From contig NZ_PQSR01000046.1 of assembly GCF_002920635.1 (NCBI RefSeq), positions 1 to 54,210 of the forward strand: 54,210 bases of DNA, given 5' to 3'. Made by a program: the position numbers and the translations under genes. Shown here piece by piece: positions 24,042 through 31,343 of this stretch (position 1 is the first letter of the stretch; each line of letters opens with the position of its first letter). The notes beneath the pieces were generated by a model. The model searched no databases. It was not told the DNA's origin and saw only the letters and a list, made by a program, of their open reading frames with translations. This stretch comes from Streptomyces sp. Ru72. GTDB taxonomy: Bacteria > Actinomycetota > Actinomycetes > Streptomycetales > Streptomycetaceae.

Positions 24042-24177
24042 GGCCACTCCATTGCTGTCCCGGGCATGCCCGGGGCCGTCGCTCCCGGGCAGCCCTCCGT
24101 GCCCGTCTGAGTACCCGGTCCTCCCTTCTCGACACAGAGGCGTCGGCGCCACCCCCGCGGAGCCCCGGGCCGGAGGG

Positions 24178-25422
24178 TCACAGCCGGACGACGACCAGGG
24201 CGATGTCGTCGCGGGCTCCCCCGGCCACGCCCAACCGGGCCAGCAGGGCGTCGGCAAGGCGCTCCGGGCTGAGGGAGCACTGGCGGCACAGGACGTCCTT
24301 CAAGCGGTTCAGGCCCGCTTCGATGCTCTGGTCGCGGCGTTCGATCAGCCCGTCGGTGTAGAGAACGAGCGTGTCACCGGGGAGGTAGGTCTGGCCGGCC
24401 TGCGGCCGGGGCACGTGCTGGGGGCGGGCGCCCAGCGGTGGGTCGGTGGCCCGGTCCAGCAACTCGCAGGAGCCGTCCTGATGGACCAGAACCGGCGGCG
24501 GGTGACCGGCGCTGCTGTAGATGAGCAGCTGACTGCGGGGCTCCACCATCACCTTGACGGCGGTGGTGTTGAGCGCGCCCTCGACGGAGCGGGAGTACAG
24601 GCCCAGCACCTCCAGGGCCTGGGCGGGCCGCTCCAGGGCGCGGGTGGCCGCGCTGAGCGCGCTGCGGAGCATGCCCATGACGGCGGCGGCCTCCAGGCCG
24701 TGGCCGACGACGTCGCCGACGGCCACCGCGAAGCGGTCGTCGGGCAGGTCGACCAGGTCGTACCAGTCACCGCACACGTTCAGCGATCCGGTGGCGGGCA
24801 GATAGCGCACGGCGACGTTCTCGTGGTGGGCGAGGTCGGGGGACTGGAGCATGGCCTCCTGCAAGGTGAGGGCCACCACACGCTCCCGCCGGTGCGCCTG
24901 GCGCAGCTCCTCGTTCAGCCGTTGCAGCTCGCGCGCCCGCGCGTACAGCTCGGCCTCGAGGGCCTCGCGCTCGCTCAGCTTGTTCGACAGTCGCCACTCG
25001 CCCGTGCCGTGGGTCTGGACGTACGCGGTCACGTCCTCCACCCGGTGGATGATCGAGCCCACGCTGCCGTCCGGGCGCAGGGTCGGCGTGTTGATCGGGG
25101 ACCACCACCGCTCCTCGAAGACCCCGGGCCGGCCCATGATGGGGATGTCGTACTTCTGCAGCGCCATGGTGTCGGGCTGCCTGGTGACCAGGACCCGGTG
25201 CAGCGAGGCGTTCAGGTTCCGCACCCCGTCGGCGGCGGGGTCGTCCGGGTTGTCGGGGAAGGCGTCGAAGATGTGCCGTCCGATCAGGTCCTCGCGGGTC
25301 CGCCTGGTCGCGTCCAGGTACGCCTGGTTGACCTCCACGATGACCAGGTCGGTTCCCAGCACCAGGTAGGGGCTCGGTGTGGCGGCGAACAGGGCCGCGT
25401 AGTCGATGTCCGGCATCGTCAC
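24178..25422 (-). CDS. PAS domain - SpoIIE/PP2C-type serine phosphatase
   Basis: A 414-aa protein. Residues 5-130 form a PAS domain (YAALFAATPSPYLVLGTDL, GRHIFDAFPDNP). A coiled-coil linker rich in E, R and L lies at about 145-185. The PP2C/SpoIIE domain follows to the end: CGDWYDLVDLPDDRFAVAVGDVVGHG, then SSAGHPPPVL, LVLYTDGLIERR and GARDDIALVVVRL. The metal-binding aspartates are intact. Proteins of this kind dephosphorylate anti-anti-sigma factors in Streptomyces stress and development networks. It may start at GTG 25422 or at the ATG two codons later. No partner anti-sigma gene is adjacent. Confidence 0.92.
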   Translation of the reverse strand: MTMPDIDYAALFAATPSPYLVLGTDLVIVEVNQAYLDATRRTREDLIGRHIFDAFPDNPDDPAADGVRNLNASLHRVLVTRQPDTMALQKYDIPIMGRPGVFEERWWSPINTPTLRPDGSVGSIIHRVEDVTAYVQTHGTGEWRLSNKLSEREALEAELYARARELQRLNEELRQAHRRERVVALTLQEAMLQSPDLAHHENVAVRYLPATGSLNVCGDWYDLVDLPDDRFAVAVGDVVGHGLEAAAVMGMLRSALSAATRALERPAQALEVLGLYSRSVEGALNTTAVKVMVEPRSQLLIYSSAGHPPPVLVHQDGSCELLDRATDPPLGARPQHVPRPQAGQTYLPGDTLVLYTDGLIERRDQSIEAGLNRLKDVLCRQCSLSPERLADALLARLGVAGGARDDIALVVVRL

Positions 25423-25535
25423 CGTCTCCCTTCCCGCCCCTCCCCTGGTGCCCGCCCCTTCACGCTACGGTCATGGCGGGCCGGACGCCCACCGCGCCCG
25501 GTCCCGGCCCCGCCCCCTGGAGCCTCTCCGGTCTC

Positions 25536-27482
25536 CTAGGCCACGGCTTCCGCCGCGGTGTCCGGCCGGGTCTGTGCCGCTGTCTGCGTCCGCGTCCCGG
25601 TCCGCGGCTCCAGCGGCGGCACCGTCTTCTCGAACTGGGTCCGGTACAGCTCGGTGTACCGGCCGCCCGCGGCGAGGAGCTCCTCGTGCGTGCCCCGCTC
25701 CACGATCCGCCCGGCCTCGACCACGAGGATCAGGTCGGCGGCCCGCACCGTGGACAGGCGGTGGGCGATGACGACGGCGGTGCGGCCCTCGAGCGCCTCC
25801 GTCAGGGCCTCCTGGACCGCCGCCTCCGAGGTGTTGTCCAGGTGGGCGGTGGCCTCGTCGAGGATGACGACGCGCTGCCGGGCCAGCAGCAGGCGCGCGA
25901 TCGTCAGACGCTGGCGCTCGCCGCCGGAGAGGCGGTAGCCGCGCTCGCCGACGACGGTGTCGAGACCGTCGGGCAGGGAGCGTACGAGATCCTCTAGGCG
26001 GGCCCGGCGCAGCACGTCCCACAGCTCCTCCTCGGTGGCGTCCGGGAGGGCCAGCAGCAGGTTGGCGCGGACCGTGTCGTGGAACAGGTGGCCGTCCTGC
26101 GTGACCATGCCGAGGGTCGCGCGCAGCGAAGCGGCGCTGAGGTCGCGGACGTCCACACCGCCGACGCGGACGGCGCCCTCGTCCACGTCGTAGAGCCGGG
26201 GCAGCAGGGCGGCGATGGTGGACTTGCCGGCGCCGGAGGAGCCGACGAGGGCGACGGTCTGCCCGGGTTCGGCGCGGAAGGAGACGCCGTGCAGGACGTC
26301 GGCGCCGCCGCGCGTGTCGAGGGTCGCCACCTCCTCCAGGGAGGCGAGGGAGACCTTGTCGGCAGCCGGGTAGGCGAACCGGACGCCCTCGAACTCCACC
26401 GCCACCGGTCCGTCGGGGACCTCGCGGGCGTCCGGCTTGTCCTCGATGAGCGGCTTGAGGTCCAGCACCTCGAAGACGCGCTCGAAGCTGACGAGGGCGC
26501 TCATGACCTCGACGCGCGCCCCGGCGAGAGAGGTGAGCGGCGCGTAGAGCCTGGTGAGGAGCAGGGCGAGGGAGACGACCGCCCCCGCCTGAAGGGAACC
26601 GCGCAGGGCGAACCAGCCGCCGAGGCCGTAGACGAGGGCCAGTGCCAGGGCCGAGACGAGGGTGAGCGCGGTGATGAACGCGGACTGCGCCATCGCCGTA
26701 CGCACCCCGATGTCCCGCACGCGCCGGGCCCGCGCCGCGAACTCGGCGGACTCCTCCGCGGGCCGCCCGAAGAGCTTCACCAGCGTGGCACCCGGCGCGG
26801 AGAACCGCTCGGTCATCCGGGTGCCCATGGCCGCGTTCAGGCCCGCGGCCTCCCGCTGCAACCGGGCCATGCGGCGGCCCGTCCGCCGGGCCGGGACCAC
26901 GAAGACCGGCAGCAGCACCAGCGCCAGCAGGGTTATCTGCCAGGACAGCGTCAGCATCACGGCGAGCGTGAGCAGCAGCGTGACCACGTTGCCGACGACC
27001 CCGGACAGCGTGTTGCTGAAGGCCCGCTGGGCGCCGATGACGTCGTTGTTGAGACGACTGACGAGCGCTCCCGTACGCGTACGTGTGAAGAACGCGACCG
27101 GCATGCGCTGCACATGATCGAACACAGCCGTCCGCAGATCGAGGATGAGCCCCTCGCCGAGCGTGGCCGAAAGCCAGCGGCCGAGGATCCCGAGCGCCGC
27201 CTCGGCGAGCGCTATGAGGGCGATGAGTGTCGACAGCCGTACGACCGTGCCGCGATCGCCGTGCGACACGATCGCGTCGACGACGCGGCCGGCGAGCACG
27301 GGCGTGGCGACGGCGAGCAGTGCGGTCAGCACACTCACCACCACGAACTGCGCGATGCGGCGCCGGTGCGGGCGGGCGAAGGCGCCGATGCGGCGCAGCG
27401 TGGCGCGGGCGAAGGGGCGGCGGTCCGCTTGCGCGGTCATGACGCTGTGCAGCTGCTGCCAGGCGGTGGTCTCCATGCTCAT
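25536..27482 (-). CDS. ABC transporter, fused permease and ATP-binding domains (exporter half)
   Basis: A 648-aa exporter-type half transporter. The TM domain occupies about 35-330 with six helices. The nucleotide-binding domain has Walker A VGSSGAGKST, signature YRLSGGERQR, Walker B VVILDEAT and a switch histidine (VIAHRLST). It probably works as a homodimer exporting drugs or lipophilic compounds. The ATG at 27482 has no ribosome-binding site. A promoter with TTGACC at 27515-27520, a 19-bp spacer and TAACGT at 27490-27495 would put the transcript start at or next to the ATG, so the mRNA is probably leaderless. The spacer holds a SoxR-like dyad. S. coelicolor SoxR is known to control an ABC transporter gene (SCO7008), and this may be its equivalent. 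Confidence 0.92.
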   Translation of the reverse strand: MSMETTAWQQLHSVMTAQADRRPFARATLRRIGAFARPHRRRIAQFVVVSVLTALLAVATPVLAGRVVDAIVSHGDRGTVVRLSTLIALIALAEAALGILGRWLSATLGEGLILDLRTAVFDHVQRMPVAFFTRTRTGALVSRLNNDVIGAQRAFSNTLSGVVGNVVTLLLTLAVMLTLSWQITLLALVLLPVFVVPARRTGRRMARLQREAAGLNAAMGTRMTERFSAPGATLVKLFGRPAEESAEFAARARRVRDIGVRTAMAQSAFITALTLVSALALALVYGLGGWFALRGSLQAGAVVSLALLLTRLYAPLTSLAGARVEVMSALVSFERVFEVLDLKPLIEDKPDAREVPDGPVAVEFEGVRFAYPAADKVSLASLEEVATLDTRGGADVLHGVSFRAEPGQTVALVGSSGAGKSTIAALLPRLYDVDEGAVRVGGVDVRDLSAASLRATLGMVTQDGHLFHDTVRANLLLALPDATEEELWDVLRRARLEDLVRSLPDGLDTVVGERGYRLSGGERQRLTIARLLLARQRVVILDEATAHLDNTSEAAVQEALTEALEGRTAVVIAHRLSTVRAADLILVVEAGRIVERGTHEELLAAGGRYTELYRTQFEKTVPPLEPRTGTRTQTAAQTRPDTAAEAVA

Positions 27483-27489
27483 GGGAATG

Positions 27490-27520
27490 ACGTTAGAACC
27501 TCGAGCTTCGTTGAGGTCAA
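27490..27520 (-). promoter_or_regulatory. SoxR-type promoter of the ABC exporter
   Basis: On the minus strand: -35 TTGACC (27515-27520), 19-bp spacer, -10 TAACGT (27490-27495). The spacer is overlapped by the dyad CCTCAACGAAGCTCGAGG (27499-27516), flanked by A and T to give ACCTC...GAGGT. The long spacer and the CCTCAA...GAGG arms match the known SoxR box (CCTCAAGTTAACTTGAGG) and MerR-family promoter geometry. Confidence 0.75.
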
Positions 27521-27620
27521 TGAACGGGGCACGGGCTCTTCCGCACCTTGCCCGGCGTGTCAGCCGCCGTCCTCGCGCACGCAACCTCCTGTTGGTGCGG
27601 TGCGGAGAACCTCTGCCGGT

Positions 27621-28583
27621 GTGACTGTCCTGCGTCTCCCTCAGGGACTTCCCGGACGTGTTCCGGTCCGCCAGGTGCTCTGCCTGCTTCCGCTCGTCCT
27701 TGTGACCGTGGTCGCGGTGCGGCACCGCTCGGTGCTCGCGGAGGGCCTCGGCCATCTTCGGGCTGCCGAGTGGCCGTGGCTGGTGGCCGCCGCCGGCGCC
27801 ACCTGTCTGACGTGGGTCGCGGCGGCCCTCACCCGGCAGGGCGCGGTGGTGCAGCGCCTGCCCCTGCGACGGCTGCTCGCCACCCAGTTCGCGGCGGGCG
27901 CCGCCAACCACCTGCTGCCCACGGGGCTGGGCGCCGGAGCGGTCAACCTGCGGTTCATGACGGTGTGCGGGGTGCCGCTCGCCCGCTCCTCCGCGGCGCT
28001 CGCGCTGTACCTGCTCGCCGAGTCGGTCACCCGGGTCGGCCTGCTGCTGGTGCTGCTGGCCGCCTTCCCGGACGCCCTCCACCTCGGCGGTCTCGTGCCC
28101 GCCTCGGCGACCGGGCCGCTCCTGCTCGCGGCGGCCGGGGTGGTGGGCGTGACGGTGGCGGTGCTGCTGCTGGTGCGAAGGGTGCGGACGGCGGCGTGGT
28201 CCTTCCTTCGTACCGCGCTGTGCGAGGCCCGCTCCGTGCACACCCGTCCTGCCCGGGCCCTCGCCCTGTGGGGCGGCTCGCTGGCCTTTCCCGCACTGCA
28301 GGCGGCCGGGCTCGCCGCGGTGGGGCGGGCACTGTCGCTCCCGGTGGCGCCCGTGCACATGGCGGTGGCGTATCTGGCGGCGACGGTCGCGGTCGCCGTG
28401 GTGCCCACCCCGGGCGGCATCGGCTCCGTGGAGGCGGCCCTGGTCGTGGCCCTGGTCGCGGCGGGCGGTCCGGTGGCCGTGGCGACGGCGGTGGTTCTGG
28501 CGTACCGGATCATCACGGTGTGGCTGCCGCTGCTGCCGGGGGCGCTGACGCTGGGGGCGCTGGTGCGGCTGAGGGTGATCTGA
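27621..28583 (+). CDS. Lysylphosphatidylglycerol synthase TM region / UPF0104-type membrane protein
   Basis: A 320-aa membrane protein with about eight hydrophobic segments. Characteristic elements include FAAGAANHLLPTGLGAGAVN, SAALALYLLAESVTRVG and VVPTPGGIGSVEAALVVAL. The latter two correspond to the conserved P-x-P-G-G-x-G-x-x-E signature of the YbhN/AglD/MprF flippase-like family. Members move lipids or support glycolipid metabolism. The GTG at 27621 is the most economical start, giving an N-terminal TM soon after residue 15; the ribosome-binding site is weak. It is divergent from the ABC exporter, so the SoxR-type box at 27498-27517 could also affect it. Confidence 0.85.
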   Translation: MTVLRLPQGLPGRVPVRQVLCLLPLVLVTVVAVRHRSVLAEGLGHLRAAEWPWLVAAAGATCLTWVAAALTRQGAVVQRLPLRRLLATQFAAGAANHLLPTGLGAGAVNLRFMTVCGVPLARSSAALALYLLAESVTRVGLLLVLLAAFPDALHLGGLVPASATGPLLLAAAGVVGVTVAVLLLVRRVRTAAWSFLRTALCEARSVHTRPARALALWGGSLAFPALQAAGLAAVGRALSLPVAPVHMAVAYLAATVAVAVVPTPGGIGSVEAALVVALVAAGGPVAVATAVVLAYRIITVWLPLLPGALTLGALVRLRVI

Positions 28584-28644
28584 CCGGGGGACGGGGCCGG
28601 ACTCGGGTGATTCGACCGGGGACGGGGCCGACCCCGGGTGATCC
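28573..28644. repeat. Direct repeat of about 32 bp at the 3' end of the flippase-like gene
   Basis: GGGTGAT recurs at 28573, 28605 and 28636. The sequence between them is two imperfect copies of a unit containing GACCGGGG(G)ACGGGGCCG. The first copy overlaps the last codons and stop of the flippase-like gene, so the second is a duplication of a coding end into the intergenic space. Confidence 0.6.
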
Positions 28645-28728
28645 CACCAAGGGACGCCGGCAGTACCTGGGAGTAACCTCGGGAGCCCCTCTCCCACCCT
28701 CCCAAGAGCCGTCCGAAAGGGGCAGCCG

Positions 28729-29493
28729 ATGCCGGTCCGCGTCGAACGTCAGGGGCACGTCTTCACGGTCGTGTTGTCCCGCCCCGAGGTCCGCAACGCG
28801 GTGGACGGGCCGACGGCCACCGAACTGGCCGTCGCCTTCCGGGAGTTCGAGACGGACGAGATGGCGCGGGTGGCGGTGCTGTGGGGAGAGGGCGGGACGT
28901 TCTGCTCGGGCGCCGATCTGAAGGCGGTCGGCACCGGGCGCGGCAACCGGGTGGCCGAGGACGGCGACGGTCCGATGGGCCCGACCCGGCTGCGACTCTC
29001 CAAGCCGGTGATCGCGGCGGTCGCGGGGCACGCCGTGGCCGGAGGTCTCGAACTGGCGCTCTGGTGCGACCTGCGGGTGGCCGAGGAGGACGCGGTGTTC
29101 GGGGTGTTCTGCCGCCGCTGGGGCGTGCCGCTCATCGACGGCGGGACGGTCCGGCTGCCGCGGCTGATCGGCACCGGCCGGGCTATGGACATGATCCTCA
29201 CCGGCCGTCCGGTGCCGGCCCGGGAGGCACGGGAGATGGGGCTCGCCAACCGGGTCGTTCCGACCGGGCGGGCTCGCATCGAGGCGGAGGAACTCGCTGC
29301 CGCGATCGCCCGTTTCCCCCAGGCCTGCCTGCGCGGCGACCGGGCCTCGGTGCTCGATCAGGAGGGGCTGGACGAGCGGGCGGCCCTGCGTACCGAACTC
29401 CGGCACGGCATGGACGTACTGGCCCAGGGACTTGAGGGCACGGCGCGGTTCGCGGCGGGCGCGGGGCGGCACGGTTCGTTCTCGGACATGTGA
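28729..29493 (+). CDS. Enoyl-CoA hydratase/isomerase (crotonase) family protein
   Basis: A 254-aa crotonase. The oxyanion-hole motifs are clear: GGTFCSGADLKAVG (first NH donor) and VAGHAVAGGLELALWCDLRVAEEDAVFG (second). The catalytic glutamate position of classic hydratases falls in WGVPLIDGGTVRLPRLIG, where an Asp is found instead of one Glu. It may therefore be an isomerase, hydrolase or variant hydratase. The ATG at 28729 follows GAAAGGGG. It stands alone, with a hairpin-rich terminator region after it. Confidence 0.9.
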   Translation: MPVRVERQGHVFTVVLSRPEVRNAVDGPTATELAVAFREFETDEMARVAVLWGEGGTFCSGADLKAVGTGRGNRVAEDGDGPMGPTRLRLSKPVIAAVAGHAVAGGLELALWCDLRVAEEDAVFGVFCRRWGVPLIDGGTVRLPRLIGTGRAMDMILTGRPVPAREAREMGLANRVVPTGRARIEAEELAAAIARFPQACLRGDRASVLDQEGLDERAALRTELRHGMDVLAQGLEGTARFAAGAGRHGSFSDM

Positions 29494-29531
29494 CCACCGC
29501 GCGCACCCCGCGACGCCAATGGCCGCTTCCC

Positions 29532-29559
29532 GACGTCCCGGTGAGGGGACGTCACCGGG
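29532..29559. terminator. Mutually exclusive hairpins after the crotonase gene
   Basis: GACGTCCC (29532-29539) can pair with GGGACGTC (29546-29553), or CCCGGTGA (29537-29544) can pair with TCACCGGG (29552-29559). The two 8-bp stems overlap, so only one can form at a time. It lies 39 bp after the crotonase stop and 140 bp before the MscS start. It is most simply a terminator; a switch is possible. Confidence 0.5.
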
Positions 29560-29699
29560 ATGCGGCAGGATGAATCCTCACTCCGGACAGCGAACACCTG
29601 TCCGGACACGATCGTGCAATCCGTGATTCGAGCAGGTGGCAAGGTGACGATTCATCACTTCCGGCCCCGGGGCCTTTCCTCTCCTGCGGGAGGTGACCG

Positions 29700-30782
29700 G
29701 TGAACCGCGCCGTGACCCTGGACGACCTCGTCATCGGCGGGATCGCCCTGGCCGCGGGCTTCCTGGCGGCGTTCCTGTCGCGCACGCTGCTGCGCTGGCT
29801 GGCCAAGCACGCCAAGCGCACCCGCTGGAGCGGCGACGACGTGATCGTGGACGCGCTGCGCACGGTGGTTCCGTGGGCGGCGATCGCGGGCGGCGCGGCG
29901 GCCGCGGCCGCGGTGCTGCCGCTGACGCGGACGGTCCAGCATCACGTGAACCAGATTCTGACCGTGCTGCTGATCTTCGTGGTCACCCTCTCCGCGGCAA
30001 GGGTGGTCGCGGGCCTGGTGCGGACGGTCACGCAGTCCCGTTCCGGAGTCGCCGGATCCGCCACGATCTTCGTCAACATCACGCGCATCCTGGTCCTGGC
30101 CATCGGCTTCCTGGTGGTGCTGCAGACCCTGGGCATCTCCATCGCGCCACTGCTCACGGCCCTGGGTGTCGGCGGTCTGGCCGTCGCGCTCGCCCTGCAG
30201 GACACCCTGGCGAACCTCTTCGCCGGTGTCCACATCCTCGCCTCGAAGACCGTCCAGCCCGGCGACTACATCCGGCTGAGCAGCGGCGAGGAGGGTTATG
30301 TGGTGGACATCAACTGGCGGCAGACGACCGTACGCCAGCTCTCGAACAACCTGGTCGTGATCCCCAACGGTCAGCTCGCCAAGACCAACATGACCAACTA
30401 CACCCGCCCCGAGCAGCAGCTGACCGTGCTCGTCCAGGTCGGCGTCGCCTACGACAGTGATCTGGAGCACGTCGAGAAGGTCACCACCGAGGTCGTCGCC
30501 GAGGTGATGACGGAGATCACCGGAGCGGTCCCGGAGCATGAGCCGGCCGTCCGCTTCCACACCTTCGGCGACTCCCGGATCGGCTTCACGGTGATCCTGG
30601 GCGTCGGCGAGTTCAGCGACCAGTACCGGATCAAGCACGAGTTCATCAAGCGCCTGCACAAGCGGTACCGGGCCGAGGGCATCCGCATTCCGGCGCCGAC
30701 GCGGACGGTGGCGCTCCAGCATGGCTCGGCGGTCATCCCCTCGCAGCGCAGCGGCGAGGACAGGGTGTCGGAGGCCGGTTAG
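29700..30782 (+). CDS. Mechanosensitive channel, MscS family
   Basis: A 360-aa MscS-like channel with four or five membrane segments in the first 160 residues. The pore-lining TM3 is recognisable in LLTALGVGGLAVALALQDTLAN, rich in Gly/Ala. The beta domain follows with VQPGDYIRLSSGEEGYVVDINWRQT, where V-x-P-x-D-x-I is the conserved start, then the C-terminal alpha/beta domain. It releases solutes on hypo-osmotic shock. The GTG at 29700 is preceded by GGGAGGTGACC, giving good spacing. The gene appears to be a single transcription unit ending in a hairpin at 30783. Confidence 0.92.
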   Translation: MNRAVTLDDLVIGGIALAAGFLAAFLSRTLLRWLAKHAKRTRWSGDDVIVDALRTVVPWAAIAGGAAAAAAVLPLTRTVQHHVNQILTVLLIFVVTLSAARVVAGLVRTVTQSRSGVAGSATIFVNITRILVLAIGFLVVLQTLGISIAPLLTALGVGGLAVALALQDTLANLFAGVHILASKTVQPGDYIRLSSGEEGYVVDINWRQTTVRQLSNNLVVIPNGQLAKTNMTNYTRPEQQLTVLVQVGVAYDSDLEHVEKVTTEVVAEVMTEITGAVPEHEPAVRFHTFGDSRIGFTVILGVGEFSDQYRIKHEFIKRLHKRYRAEGIRIPAPTRTVALQHGSAVIPSQRSGEDRVSEAG

Positions 30783-30805
30783 CCCCGGCTCGGCCGGAGT
30801 CGGGG
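30783..30805. terminator. Hairpin after the MscS gene
   Basis: CCCCGGCTC (30783-30791) pairs with GAGTCGGGG (30797-30805) with one G-U pair and a 5-nt loop. It begins at the stop codon of the channel gene. Confidence 0.55.
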
Positions 30806-30832
30806 AGCCGGCGGATCTATGCTCGAGGGAGC

Positions 30833-31240
30833 ATGATGTCCTCGCCAGACCCCGACCCCCCGACTCCGGCTCCGGCGGCCCCCTCGCTCGACCAGAAGCT
30901 GGACGCCGTCGCGCGCCATCCGTTCCGCGCGAAGTTCCACCTGCGCGGGCGCGATCTGGCCACCGCCCGGCTCAAGGGCCCCTCCACGATCCGGTGGCAC
31001 GCCTACGACCTCGTCGCCAGGCGTCTGGCGCCGGCCGAACCGTACAAGGACGGCAAGCAGACGCCCTACCGGGGCCACCCGGTCTTCGTCGCCCAGCACG
31101 CGACCGCGACCTGCTGCCGTACCTGCCTGAAGCGCTGGCACGGGATCCCCAAGGGGCGGGAACTGAACCGCGCGGAGCACGCCTATGTGGTGGACGTGAT
31201 CTGCCGGTGGATCGAGCGCGAGGTCGCAGCAGCGTCCTGA
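30833..31240 (+). CDS. DUF4186 family protein
   Basis: A 135-aa protein of unknown function. After a proline-rich N-terminal 20 residues it shows the strongly conserved core of DUF4186: FRAKFHLRGRD, then DGKQTPYRGHPVF, VAQHATATCCRTCL, KRWHGIPKGREL and a C-terminal VICRWIERE. The CC-x-x-C and nearby histidines suggest a bound metal ion. The start is ATG 30833 (or the next ATG) after GAGGGAG. No function is known for the family. It lies 103 bp before the isocitrate dehydrogenase start, on the same strand. Confidence 0.88.
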   Translation: MMSSPDPDPPTPAPAAPSLDQKLDAVARHPFRAKFHLRGRDLATARLKGPSTIRWHAYDLVARRLAPAEPYKDGKQTPYRGHPVFVAQHATATCCRTCLKRWHGIPKGRELNRAEHAYVVDVICRWIEREVAAAS

Positions 31241-31298
31241 TCGGACATCGGGGGCGTCCGTGGCGCAGGCCACTGTCGAGCAGTGTCCGCGTACGAGA

Positions 31299-31315
31299 TA
31301 TCTTGATGTCGAGCA
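31299..31315. promoter_or_regulatory. Imperfect palindrome upstream of the isocitrate dehydrogenase gene
   Basis: ATCTTGA-TG-TCGAGCA, centred 37 bp before the GTG start, close to a TCTTGA-N2-TCAAGA inverted repeat. From memory, similar motifs precede central-carbon genes in Streptomyces; this should be checked against other icd and aconitase promoters. Confidence 0.4.
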
Positions 31316-31343
31316 ATGTTGCAGACGTGGAGCGGAGCACCCG

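Noticed and set aside
26079..27620. A long N-terminal extension of the flippase-like protein
   Set aside because: The extension is antisense to the ABC exporter and has no membrane or domain character; the real start is near 27621.
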